A stretch of 64,000 bases of DNA. It comes from Microbacteriaceae bacterium PS02070. GTDB taxonomy: Bacteria; Actinomycetota; Actinomycetes; Actinomycetales; Microbacteriaceae. The notes below the pieces were generated by a model. It was given only the letters and a program-made list of their open reading frames with translations, did not search any database and was not told the DNA's origin. Location: contig JASCPE010000009.1 of the NCBI GenBank assembly GCA_029959865.1, positions 1 through 64,000 on the forward strand, read 5' to 3'. Shown here one piece after another: positions 27,101-35,126 of this stretch (the stretch's first letter is position 1; the number at the start of each line of letters is the position of its first letter). A program made the position numbers and the translations under genes.

Positions 27101-29530
27101 GCGCGCGACGAGATCGAGGGCGCCTTCGACTCAACACGAACCGACGAGCTTCAGAACGACTTCGGCGAGTTCAGCAGTGCATTCGAGCTCATCTCCGAGT
27201 TCCAGAGCGACACCGTCGGGCAGCAGGAGTGGTTCGACTATCAGTCAATCCGCGCGGACCTTCGAGAGCTCGACCTCGACAGCACGGTGGAGTTCTGTAT
27301 CGAGCAGCGCCTCCCCGCATCCGAGGTGCCGAAAGTCATCGAGCGCGCCCTACTTCGTGCGTGGGCCGACGAACACATCCGGACAGACACTCGACTTCAT
27401 CCGTTGCTCGCCGGGGACCGCGAAGCTCTCGTCGCCGAGTTCCAGAAACTCGACCGGGAAATCGTCGCGGCCGCGACGAGCGACATCATCCAGTCAGCGA
27501 ATACACGACGACCGGCAAACACCTCCCTTGGAGAGCCAGCTCTCATTCGGAGGGAGGGCATGAAGCAGCGGCGCCATATGGCGGTCCGTAACCTCATCGC
27601 CCAGTCGCGCTCGGCAACGCAGGCCATCAAGCCGGTGTTCATGATGTCGCCACTCGCTGTCTCGCAGTATCTGCCTGCGGATCTGAAGTTCGATGTGGTC
27701 ATCTTCGATGAGGCCTCACAGGTGACCCCGGGCGACTCCATCAACTGCATCTACCGTGGCAGGTCCTTCATCCTCGCGGGAGACGACCGTCAGCTACCTC
27801 CGTCACAATTCTTCGAACGCGTCGTAGAGTCCGACGATGCGGCCGAGCTCGAATCGGATGTGAAGGACTTCACCTCGATCCTCGAGCTCGCAAAATCCTC
27901 CGGCGCATTCCGCAACCTCGGACTCAGGTGGCATTACCGGTCACGCCACGAAGCGCTCATCGCGTTCTCAAACTACCGCTTCTACGACGGACACCTCATC
28001 ACGTACCCGTCCGCGCAAGAAGAAGGCGCGGACGTGGGAGTCGAGTTCTTCCACGTCGATGGGATGTATCGACGCGGCGGTGGCGCAGACAACCCCAAGG
28101 AGGCGAAAGCCGTTGCGGAACGAGTCATCCAGCACTATCGGACCAGACCCGGCCTCTCTCTCGGCGTCGTGACCTTCTCGGTCGCACAGGCTGACGCTGT
28201 TGTGGCCGCCGTCGACGAACTCCGCACGCTGCATCGCGATCTCGACGCCCACTTCGACAAGAGTGACCGCCTCAACGGATTCTTCGTGCGGTCGCTGGAA
28301 TCAGTGCAGGGAGACGAACGCGACGTCATCCTCTTTTCCATCGGCTACGGGCCGGACGAAGCGGGCAAGATCTCGACCAACTTCGGCGTCCTCAACAAGG
28401 ACAAGGGGTGGCGTCGGCTCAACGTGGGCGTCACTCGCGCGAGGCAGCGAGTGGAGGTCGTCTCATCCATGGACGCAGGCGATATCCCGCCGTCCATGAA
28501 TGAGAACGTCGAAGCGCTCCGTGCGTACCTCGACTTCGCGCGCAGGGGCATCTCCACGCTGGGCACTCAAGCCTCGACGACGGGGCTGATGCCGGACTCT
28601 CCGTTCGAGGAGTCCGTAATCCGAGCGATCCAGTCTTGGGGCTACATGGTCGAACCCCAAGTCGGCGCCGCCGGCTTCCGCATCGACATCGGGGTGCGGC
28701 ATCCCGCTAAGCCAGGATCCTTCGCGCTGGGGGTGGAGTGCGACGGCTACCAGTACCACTCAGCCCCCGCCGCTCGCGACCGAGACCGGTTGAGAGATCA
28801 GGTGCTCTCAGGTCTCGGCTGGACTCTCCATCGAATCTGGGGAACCGGATGGTACCGAGACCGATCCCAAGAGGAAGTCCGCCTGCGCGCGGCCATCGAG
28901 GCCGCGGTCTCGGGCACTTCGTCGCTGCAGCGGACATTCGTCATTCCGCGTGAAGCGGTGGAGACCGTAGCCGCAGAGGTCGATGTACCGTTCGCATGGG
29001 CCGTCGAGTACATCGAAGCGAAACCGGTCAAGCTGCCTCGTTGGGTTGAGCCCGCTGAACCCGGCAACCATCTCCACCTCGTCGAACCGCTCAAGGCCCT
29101 AGCTCAGACCGAGGGGCCCGTTCATCTGGACACTGTCAGCGAACGGATCCGTGAGTGGTGGTCGGTTGGACGGGTGACGTCGCGGCTGCGGGAGAACCTC
29201 GACCGAGCCATCGCAAAAGCAGGGCTCACGCGCGAAGGCGACTTCATCGACGTCCCGAACCGACCCGTGACCAAAGTCCGTTCCCGCAACCACAACCGCA
29301 AGCCCGAGCAGGTGCACATCGACGAGTTCGCTCTAGCCGCGGAGATGCTCGTCCGCGACGTCGGGGGAGCTTCACGCTCGGAAGTGGTCATCGCCATCGC
29401 GCGGCAGTTTGGATGGGGAAGGACGGGTGCAATCGTCGACGAACGTGTGAACGCTGCGATTGACAGGGCGGTCGTTCGAGGCAAGCTCGTCGAGGCCGGT
29501 GCGACACTCTCGGTTTCACCGCCAGCCTGA
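24143..29530 (+). CDS. DUF4011-SF1 helicase-nuclease, Hhe-type antiphage defence protein
   Basis: A 1795-residue protein. Order of parts: DUF4011 N-terminus (about 1-240, LKTWREGLIGLDRRSRLLRF); SF1 helicase with Walker A GPPGTGKS (303-310); a very long helical insertion; motif II DEAS (1189-1192); motif III GDDRQLPPS (from 1213); motif VI VGVTRARQR (about 1428); then a Vsr/DUF559-like PD-(D/E)XK nuclease with E1490, D1515 and E1532-x-D1534 (ECDGYQYH, then RDRDRLR); and a C-terminal DUF3320 domain. This matches the Hhe class (helicase, DUF4011, Vsr) described as a single-gene antiphage system. The GTG at 24143 is preferred for its GAGGGG site; an ATG at 24083 in frame is possible. All catalytic motifs look intact. 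Confidence 0.93.
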   Translation: MGTSNETRAALKTWREGLIGLDRRSRLLRFRAPKTSSLNLDGPSADVILEMLRSGKLQSFVGDVTDPATGATSPARSGAFLHVPRADTEIGPVVRTLMRRANEEFLDRGLSVLYVAFGMLKWKDVDGSDMTSPIYLLPVELVPEGPRATPRIKGGEDDAVLNPALPLRLNEFGVGLPTYEDVDGLNLTEILDRYRAALAKAKDFKVWSLEPEVHLATFSFAKEAMYKDLLENEAVIIEHPVIRALANADPTTQTVEFQFEPVDPADIDEAAPPERTPLVLDADSSQRAAVAAALAGRSFVMDGPPGTGKSQTIANMIGALMHAGRSVLFVSEKIAALDVVKNRLKDSGLDSYLFELHSHKTNRKDVATELLRTLDNVAQPPRAMTGPSRTALEDRRRRLSSYALAMNEVRSPLQASLHDILGELAKLVHVPVAPAPKRPPLQLSEEGRAALTDTLTRLERTWRPAAQGVTFLWRGVTDHSSLESRLYTARTALEELQGTIQLNRELVEAFDLTMPRHTQTLLELLDLQHARRPPFINDEWLIAVEPTAVRADRERLGELVGNYHSTSGNVVALAGVGYDLLPVEFPAPPTGVIAHGAIDLNGLTASTLRETADTFAMRAASLTAAVTATDNLAHLVGAPEPVSFADADRVVRIADIHRDFPGLEASWLTSAGVRTARDAASTLQLKSLGLDRSETQANELFSSNALTAPLRELQDRFTNLHTGLRKLSGAYRADKKMVGSLLADAKQVKSGIARLSDAIAWADAAGDFEAAGIAYGPALGRWWQGRETDWDALTRFLAAAEEVVTLTGDHVSPSMVTYLASTAVDPAQVGVVDGVRQELASWRSSVAPPPALAGRPELLVEPLAASMAWLAAHIEPMRSAAARIEAVSARTTRDHTLAEAEIVIEAAAAARASEDALDAVAAHMSVQFGELYGGYATDMARLDAALEWASGVRERAGAALTSEQVSAMQGSSPLETLTSIREKWENARDEIEGAFDSTRTDELQNDFGEFSSAFELISEFQSDTVGQQEWFDYQSIRADLRELDLDSTVEFCIEQRLPASEVPKVIERALLRAWADEHIRTDTRLHPLLAGDREALVAEFQKLDREIVAAATSDIIQSANTRRPANTSLGEPALIRREGMKQRRHMAVRNLIAQSRSATQAIKPVFMMSPLAVSQYLPADLKFDVVIFDEASQVTPGDSINCIYRGRSFILAGDDRQLPPSQFFERVVESDDAAELESDVKDFTSILELAKSSGAFRNLGLRWHYRSRHEALIAFSNYRFYDGHLITYPSAQEEGADVGVEFFHVDGMYRRGGGADNPKEAKAVAERVIQHYRTRPGLSLGVVTFSVAQADAVVAAVDELRTLHRDLDAHFDKSDRLNGFFVRSLESVQGDERDVILFSIGYGPDEAGKISTNFGVLNKDKGWRRLNVGVTRARQRVEVVSSMDAGDIPPSMNENVEALRAYLDFARRGISTLGTQASTTGLMPDSPFEESVIRAIQSWGYMVEPQVGAAGFRIDIGVRHPAKPGSFALGVECDGYQYHSAPAARDRDRLRDQVLSGLGWTLHRIWGTGWYRDRSQEEVRLRAAIEAAVSGTSSLQRTFVIPREAVETVAAEVDVPFAWAVEYIEAKPVKLPRWVEPAEPGNHLHLVEPLKALAQTEGPVHLDTVSERIREWWSVGRVTSRLRENLDRAIAKAGLTREGDFIDVPNRPVTKVRSRNHNRKPEQVHIDEFALAAEMLVRDVGGASRSEVVIAIARQFGWGRTGAIVDERVNAAIDRAVVRGKLVEAGATLSVSPPA

Positions 29531-30023
29531 CCTCCGCAGCGATCAGCGACACCTCCTCGCCAGCGGAGCATGCGGACGACCTAAAGTGGGTTCGAACTTC
29601 GCGATCTGTACGGCGAATGAAATTCGGTGGGCACCGGAGTTGCGCCCAGCCGGTTCCGCGTCTCGACGCTGGGCCCGATAGCCTGAGCAGAGGGGCTAGC
29701 GAATCGTCGATGGGCGGCTGGCGCGCACACGGGGGTGCAGGCGGTTACGAAGCTTGAAGCCGCCCCAGGTTTGATGCCGCATCCTTTTTGGGTTGGAAGG
29801 GTGTTTGTCATGCCGAAGAAGATCGATCCCGCGCTACGTGAGCGGCAGGGGAGAGTATCTGCCGTCTCTTGACTGCGATGGTAGCCGTCGCCCATGTCTG
29901 CGTTGTTGTTCTGTCGTCGTCTGGGCGGCGAATGCCACCGGCTGAAGCCAGTGTCGAATGGTTACGCTTGGCGCTATCAGGCCAGCATCCGCGGCCAAGC
30001 CTGAGCGTCTGAGGCTCACTCGC
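29531..30023. other. Right part of the island, no intact gene
   Basis: About 490 bp between the giant gene and the attR repeat. The only recognisable item is a truncated IS3-family transposase start at 29810. I looked for integrase C-terminal fragments on both strands and saw none. Confidence 0.6.
29810..29872 (+). pseudogene. IS3-family transposase OrfA, N-terminal remnant
   Basis: The first twelve codons read MPKKIDPALRER, the usual beginning of actinobacterial IS3-group OrfA proteins. The reading then departs from the family and stops after 20 codons. The sequence just upstream (about 29757-29809, with a GGTTGGAAGGGTGTTTGTC leader) looks like the matching IS left end. No OrfB or right end is present, so only the IS tip remains. 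The breakpoint lies near 29845. Confidence 0.65.
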
Positions 30024-30072
30024 GTAATACGGGGGTTGCAGGTTCAAGTCCTGTAGCCGGCACCACACCTCA
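30024..30072 (+). repeat. Attachment-site repeat, attR copy
   Basis: Exact 49-bp copy of the tRNA-Thr 3' part (identical to 23713-23761). It lacks the tRNA 5' half and cannot make a functional tRNA. It closes the island. Confidence 0.92.
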
Positions 30073-30193
30073 CGTTCCTCCGGCTCCTCGCTTGGAGTGA
30101 AGCGCGGGGCTGAGGTTCATCGCCCGCCCGACGATCTCGTCAGAGGCGCCCGCGTCCGGTCTCGCGGACCGGCGCCCGAAGCCTCCCCGACGG

Positions 30194-31840
30194 TCAGCGA
30201 CCGAGGCGGGCGGCCACCGAGCGCAGGCGGGTCTGGAGCGAATGCGGGGCAAAACGGGTCACGGCGCGCACGGCGAACGAGTAGGGCACACGCGCGATGC
30301 GCGCAAAGGTGTCGCGGAAGCCATTGGCCTTCCCGGTCCGCACGATTTCAGCGTCGCCGTTTTCTGTCGCGCGCAGCGTGCACGCACGACCAGCGAGCAA
30401 CGGCGACGACCCCAGCGATGCGATGATGTCCGGCGAGACGCGAAGCGGTGCCTCGAAGCGCCAGCCCGCCCGACGGATGTCGACGCGCAACTGCTTCACG
30501 TTCACGGCGTCTTCGCGCGTGAATGCGCGGAACGGGTCAATCGTGAGCTGCACCTTCTCCAGGTTGCGGGTGGTGCGGCCGAACTGACGGCGCTCGTTGC
30601 CGACATCGCCCGCACGCAGCAGCACATCAATGCGGTCGGTCTTGCGGTCGCGGGTGGCGTCACGCTGTTCGTCGGTGAGAAAGTCCTCGCCGAGGTCCGC
30701 CGGAAGGTGCCAGAGCTGTCGAGGAGCACTCCCCGCGCCGTCGGCAGCGGATTCGTCGAAGACATGTCCTTCCTGCCCATCGCGAGTGATTCGCGCGCGG
30801 ATCGTGAGGGCGAGTTTGCCGCCGCGTGTCCACCGCGCGGAAGTGATGTCCGCCCTGCATCGCAACGACGCTTCGAACTGCGCAAAACGGAAGAGGTCTT
30901 CGCGGCGCTCACCTCTGAGCAAGACAGAGCGGACGCGCATCGGGAAAGCGAGCCCCGCCTCGACGCCGGGACCGAAGCGCTCCTGTGCGATCGGGGTCAC
31001 AGTGTCGACGTACTGCTCGCGGTACTCCTCGGGCCATTTCACAACGCGCTTTCCATCGAGCCGCTGCAGGATCTTGCCGCGATACCAATGCCGCAGGAGT
31101 GTGTCTTGCATTCGGCCCGGCTCGGTGTTGGCCTGCACGATGTCCAACACGCTCTCCAGGTGCGGGAAATAGGTGACCGGGTCGATGCGTGCGGAACTGG
31201 CGCTGCCCGGCGTCTTGATCCAGGCGTAGATGGGGACACTCGCGAGGATCGAGATGACGCCCGCGCGGAAGTACGCCGCCATGACGAACATGTGGTCTTC
31301 CAGACGGACCTTGTGGTCGGGGAAGCGGATGCCGTTGTCTCGGATGAACGAGGTCCGGAACATCTTGTGCGGGGTCAGCAGTTCCAGGAGCGGGTCGCGT
31401 CCGAGCTTCGCCTGCGCCACGTCGCGACGGAAGATCGCGCGCGGGATGCGGCGCCCGACACCGACGACCTTGCCGACGAGCACGTCCGAATCGTTCGCGT
31501 CCGCGAAGTCGCACATGCTCTCCAGAGCGGTCTCGAAAAGGCGGTCGTCCTGGTCGGAGAAGAACACGTAGGTCCCGCGAGCCTGGTCGATGCCGTGGTT
31601 CCGCGGTGTTCCTGGCCACCCCGTGTGGGGGAGATGGAAGACGCGGACGTTCTCACGGGTCGATGCGACCGCGTCCAGGCGGTTCCGTGTCTCATCGTTC
31701 GAACCGTCATCGCACAGGAGCACCTCGAACTGATCGGAGGGGAGACTCTGCGCATCGAGCGAGGCGATGAGATCGTCGAAGCCGTCTCCCGGGTTGAACA
31801 CAGGGACGATGACGCTGACTCTGATCGATGCTGTGGACAC
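30194..31840 (-). CDS. Family 2 glycosyltransferase
   Basis: The 548-residue protein has an N-terminal GT-A domain (VSVIVPVFNPGDGFDDLIASL; nucleotide-binding LLCDDGSNDET; DXD-like FFSDQDDRLF at about residues 96-105) and a long C-terminal region of beta-rich character found in wall-polymer glycosyltransferases. It likely adds sugars to a cell-wall or teichoic-like glycan; donor and acceptor are unknown. Chosen start is the GTG (VSTASIRVSV) with an AAGGGGA site; the frame stays open upstream but that part is not protein-like. It lies just outside the island's right repeat. Confidence 0.88.
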   Translation of the reverse strand: MSTASIRVSVIVPVFNPGDGFDDLIASLDAQSLPSDQFEVLLCDDGSNDETRNRLDAVASTRENVRVFHLPHTGWPGTPRNHGIDQARGTYVFFSDQDDRLFETALESMCDFADANDSDVLVGKVVGVGRRIPRAIFRRDVAQAKLGRDPLLELLTPHKMFRTSFIRDNGIRFPDHKVRLEDHMFVMAAYFRAGVISILASVPIYAWIKTPGSASSARIDPVTYFPHLESVLDIVQANTEPGRMQDTLLRHWYRGKILQRLDGKRVVKWPEEYREQYVDTVTPIAQERFGPGVEAGLAFPMRVRSVLLRGERREDLFRFAQFEASLRCRADITSARWTRGGKLALTIRARITRDGQEGHVFDESAADGAGSAPRQLWHLPADLGEDFLTDEQRDATRDRKTDRIDVLLRAGDVGNERRQFGRTTRNLEKVQLTIDPFRAFTREDAVNVKQLRVDIRRAGWRFEAPLRVSPDIIASLGSSPLLAGRACTLRATENGDAEIVRTGKANGFRDTFARIARVPYSFAVRAVTRFAPHSLQTRLRSVAARLGR

Positions 31841-31970
31841 GAGTTCCCCTTCGCCGCGGTCGGCCCTCTGCCGCCGTCTCGAAGTCTTACATTCCTGTCT
31901 GGGTATTCCTTCCATGTGCGCAGGCTTCGACGACGGTTCATAGACTCGAGGGCGTCGTGAGGAGACATCC

Positions 31971-33065
31971 ATGAAGCTCGATCCCTTCTTCGCTGAGCGT
32001 CTGCGCGTGCATCGCCGATATCTCATCGGACAGGCGTGGAAGCAGCTGACCGGCTCGGTATCGGAGCTGTGGCGAAATCGGGTGAACGTCTTCACGCGAG
32101 AAGGCAAGACCGAGGCGACGACATCGGCCCCCGTGCATCGCCGCCCGGGGGAGCGCTCCCGTTCGCTCACTCCACGGCAGAAGCACCGCCGCTCTGCGCT
32201 CTCGTGGGACCGCAAGGAGTTGGAGACAGCGGGTACCCCCGGCCCGGACGTTCGCACGGTCGAACACAGCGTGCCGGTCGACGGCTACCCCGACGTGCGG
32301 GTCCGTATCTACTATCCGGGTCAGGATCCAGCAGGCCTCGTCCCGGCAACACTGCACTTCTTCGGCGGCGCCTTCCGCATCGGCGGGATCGATTACCCGA
32401 CGACCGACGCCGCGAACCGTCGCCGGGCCGTCGACGCGGGCATCGCGGTCGTTGCGGTGGACTACGCGCTGGCGCCCGAGCACAGGTTCCCGACCCAGAT
32501 CGAGCAGGCCCACGCCGCGCTGGAGTGGCTGGTGGCGAGCGGCACCGCGCTCGGGATCGATCCGACGCGCATCGGAGTCTCCGGCACGTCTGCGGGCGGC
32601 TCGATTGCGGCAGCACTGCTGCTGGCGAATCGGGACCGTGCCAACCACCCCATTCGTCAGCAGGTGCTCGAGGTGCCCGTCGTGGACCTCACCGGACGCC
32701 ACCTCGACTTCGGCGCGACGCGTGCGCTGGGCATCCCGATGATCCTCGCGGTCCGTGAGTTGCAATCGGTGGCACGCACGTACCTTCCAGGCCGCACCGA
32801 CGCCCGGAACCCGCTCGCGTCGCCGCTGCGTGCTGATTCTCTGGCCGGCATGCCCTCGACCGTCGTGCTGACGGCAGAGTACGACCCGCTGCGGGGTGAT
32901 GGGGCTGCGTACGTCGCGCGGCTGCGAGCCGAGGGCGTCGATGCGAGCGCCGTGCAGTACCTCGGCGTCACCCACGACACGTGGATGTACACCGGCGCGC
33001 TTCCCGCCGCCCGGCGGTGGCACCGCGACGTGGTCGCCGCCCTGGCCCGCCTGCACGAGGACTGA
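31971..33065 (+). CDS. Alpha/beta hydrolase, HSL-type esterase
   Basis: The 364-residue protein has a basic N-terminal extension of about 95 residues and a hormone-sensitive-lipase-like domain. The oxyanion-hole motif reads HFFGGAF (129-135, variant of HGGGF). The nucleophile is S207 in GTSAGG, and the likely triad partners are D305 (AEYDPLRGDG) and H335 (VTHDTWMY). Substrate is probably a short-chain ester; not determinable. It is divergent from the glycosyltransferase gene. Confidence 0.9.
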   Translation: MKLDPFFAERLRVHRRYLIGQAWKQLTGSVSELWRNRVNVFTREGKTEATTSAPVHRRPGERSRSLTPRQKHRRSALSWDRKELETAGTPGPDVRTVEHSVPVDGYPDVRVRIYYPGQDPAGLVPATLHFFGGAFRIGGIDYPTTDAANRRRAVDAGIAVVAVDYALAPEHRFPTQIEQAHAALEWLVASGTALGIDPTRIGVSGTSAGGSIAAALLLANRDRANHPIRQQVLEVPVVDLTGRHLDFGATRALGIPMILAVRELQSVARTYLPGRTDARNPLASPLRADSLAGMPSTVVLTAEYDPLRGDGAAYVARLRAEGVDASAVQYLGVTHDTWMYTGALPAARRWHRDVVAALARLHED

Positions 33066-33145
33066 GGACATCGCACAGTCGGGGAGGGGATCGGATAGGC
33101 TCCTGCGCGCACCCAGGAACGGATCGACATGAAGAAGCGCCACGT

Positions 33146-34108
33146 ATGACCACGCCCGAGGGTGAGGTGCGAGCGGTGCCTTCGTGGGTCCCGCTGGCGG
33201 GCGCTGTCCTGGTCGGCGTTCTGACCGCAACCCAGTCCCGCATCAACGGCGAACTCGGTCTGCGGCTGGGCGACGGTCTCGTCGCCGCGGCGATCTCCTT
33301 CGCCTCGGGCCTCGTGATCGTTGTGCTCGTCGGGCTGTGTCTGCGCTCAGGGAGACACGGGCTCGTACGACTGGCCGCCGGAATGAAGAAGCGAACGATC
33401 CCCTGGTGGATGCTGTGCGGCGGACTCGCGGGAGCGCTCACGGTTGCGAGCCAGGGGCTCGTGGCCGGGATCATCGGTGTCTCCCTGTTCACGGTGGGGA
33501 TTGTCGCGGGCCAGACGGTCGGAGGTCTGATCTTTGACCGAATCGGGTATGGCCCTGCCGGAGCGGTCGCCATCACGGTGCCTCGCTTAGCCGGCGGATT
33601 GCTCGCGCTCGTCGCCGTCGTGATCTCGCTCGCGTTCGGTCCTTCGGGGACGAGCGCGTCGTGGTGGATGATCATCCTGCCGTTGCTGGCCGGCGTCGGC
33701 ATCTCCTGGCAACAGGCGACCAACGGGCGCCTCCGTCAGCGCGTGGACAGCGCGATCACCGCAACGACCGTCAACTTCGCCGGGGGGACGCTCATCCTGG
33801 TGCTCCTCGCCGCGGTGAGCGTGCTGGCGCGAGCGGAATTCCCCTCCCTTCCACCGCAGTCCTGGCTCTACCTCGGCGGGGCTGTGGGCGTCGCGTACAT
33901 CGCCATGTCGTCGGCGATCGTGGCACGAACGGGCGTGCTCTTGATGGGCCTCGCCGTCGTCGTCGGACAACTCACCGCAGCCCTTGTGATGGACTCCGTC
34001 TGGCCACCGCTGGAGCGTGCCGGGCTCTGGGTGGAACTGGCCACCGTGGGGGTTGCGCTCGCCTCGGTCGCCGTGGCGGCACCGTGGCGGCGTCGACGCC
34101 GCGCTTAG
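33146..34108 (+). CDS. DMT-family transporter (YdcZ/DUF606 type)
   Basis: The 320-residue integral membrane protein has about ten helices in two homologous halves. Repeated marks are TATQSRINGELGLRLGDGLVAAAISFASG in the first half and QQATNGRLRQRVDSAITATTVNFAGGTL in the second, the signature of the DUF606/YdcZ group. Function in the family is unproven. Start taken at the ATG of MTTPEGEV. The stop overlaps the convergent nitroreductase stop by 4 nt. Confidence 0.88.
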   Translation: MTTPEGEVRAVPSWVPLAGAVLVGVLTATQSRINGELGLRLGDGLVAAAISFASGLVIVVLVGLCLRSGRHGLVRLAAGMKKRTIPWWMLCGGLAGALTVASQGLVAGIIGVSLFTVGIVAGQTVGGLIFDRIGYGPAGAVAITVPRLAGGLLALVAVVISLAFGPSGTSASWWMIILPLLAGVGISWQQATNGRLRQRVDSAITATTVNFAGGTLILVLLAAVSVLARAEFPSLPPQSWLYLGGAVGVAYIAMSSAIVARTGVLLMGLAVVVGQLTAALVMDSVWPPLERAGLWVELATVGVALASVAVAAPWRRRRRA

Positions 34109-34641
34109 CCCCGCGGCAAGCCCGAGACGAAGGCGGCGGGGTCCAGCGGCTTTCGGGTGCCGTCTTTGTGTTCCGGCTTGCCACCGACGTAGAGCCATCC
34201 CAGGAGTTCTTCATCGGGTCCCAGGCCATGCACCCGCGCCAGTGGCTCGGCGCGCGTGTAGTGTCCCGTGCGCCAGATCACGCCCCATCCCGCCTCGTCC
34301 AGCAGCAGGCTCAGCATGTGTGCCACTCCGGATGCCACTGCTTCCTGCTCCCACCGAGGCACCTTGTGGCTCGGACGGAAACTCGCGACAACGGCGATCA
34401 ACAGGGGTGCGCGCAATGGCTTCTTCGCGGGGGTGTCATCTCCGACGGCGTCCGCGATCGCGGCGCCGAGGCGGTCACGGTCATCGCCGCGCAGGGTGAT
34501 GAGTCGCCAGGGGTGCAACGAAGAGTGGTCGGCGACACGCCCCGCGATGGCGACGAGTGAATGCAGCTCGTCGTCGCTGGGCGCCGCGTCTGTCACCTTC
34601 GACCAGGAGCGACGTGCGCTCATCGCCGCGCGGGCAGTCAT
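34105..34641 (-). CDS. Nitroreductase-family flavoprotein
   Basis: A 178-residue member of the nitroreductase family, similar to YdjA/TdsD-type enzymes. It shows HSSLHPWRLITLRGDDR (FMN-binding N-terminal segment) and the helical DEAGWGVIWRTGHYTRAEPL region. It probably reduces quinones or nitro-compounds with NAD(P)H; the true substrate is unknown. Its ATG overlaps the msrB stop (ATGA), so the two oxidoreductases are co-translated. Confidence 0.86.
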   Translation of the reverse strand: MTARAAMSARRSWSKVTDAAPSDDELHSLVAIAGRVADHSSLHPWRLITLRGDDRDRLGAAIADAVGDDTPAKKPLRAPLLIAVVASFRPSHKVPRWEQEAVASGVAHMLSLLLDEAGWGVIWRTGHYTRAEPLARVHGLGPDEELLGWLYVGGKPEHKDGTRKPLDPAAFVSGLPRG

Positions 34642-35045
34642 GCCTTCGGCTCGGGCGAGAAATCCAGCGCGATTGAGTTCATGCAGTACCGGTCGCCGGT
34701 CGGCGTTCCGAAGCCATCGGGAAAGACATGTCCGAGGTGTGAGCCGCAGGCAGCGCACCGCACCTCCATGCGCACCATGCCCATCGAGCGATCTTCGATC
34801 AACTCGACCGCGTCGGGGCGAATCGACTCGTAGAAACTCGGCCACCCGCAGTGCGAATCGAACTTCGTGCCGCTCACGAACAACTCGTTGCCGCACGCGG
34901 CGCACGTGTACAGACCGGCACGGCTCTCATCGAGGAGCTCGCCCGTCCACGGGCGCTCGGTCGCGGCCTGGCGAAGGACCGCGTACTGATCGGCGTCCAA
35001 CTCGGAGCGCCACTGGTCGTCGGTCTTGTTCACGGAATAGCTCAT
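34638..35045 (-). CDS. msrB: Peptide-methionine (R)-S-oxide reductase
   Basis: Repairs the R epimer of methionine sulfoxide in oxidised proteins. The 135-residue enzyme has zinc ligands C48 and C51 (CAAC) and C97 and C100 (CAAC), catalytic C121 in RYCMNS and a further C66 as possible resolving cysteine. The ATG at 35045 has a GGAGG site 5-6 nt upstream; four extra in-frame codons overlap that site. It leads the msrB-nitroreductase pair. Confidence 0.95.
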   Translation of the reverse strand: MSYSVNKTDDQWRSELDADQYAVLRQAATERPWTGELLDESRAGLYTCAACGNELFVSGTKFDSHCGWPSFYESIRPDAVELIEDRSMGMVRMEVRCAACGSHLGHVFPDGFGTPTGDRYCMNSIALDFSPEPKA

Positions 35046-35126
35046 GGGTTCCTCCACCGGTATTCAACCCGAGAACTCACCGAAGTGTTCCCTCAGAATG
35101 AGGAGGTGAGCACAGATGAGGACATC

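Larger units (their letters stand above)
23762..30072 (+). mobile_element. tRNA-Thr-integrated genomic island (6.3 kb) carrying one giant defence-type gene
   Basis: The segment between two exact 49-bp copies of the tRNA-Thr 3' part. It contains one intact gene of 5.4 kb, about 380 bp of non-coding sequence on the left and about 660 bp on the right with an IS3 transposase stub. By eye its base composition is less GC-rich than the flanks. No integrase, excisionase, replication or packaging gene is recognisable, so the element is either a deletion relic or needs a recombinase supplied from elsewhere. Chromosomal synteny outside the repeats looks uninterrupted. Confidence 0.88.

Noticed and set aside
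29808..30068. Minus-strand frame beginning LQDLNLQPPYY across the attR repeat
   Set aside because: This phrase is a known artefact of translating tRNA sequence, here the duplicated tRNA-Thr 3' part.
30024..30072. Second tRNA-Thr gene
   Set aside because: Only the part from the anticodon onward is present; no acceptor 5' strand, D arm or anticodon 5' strand.
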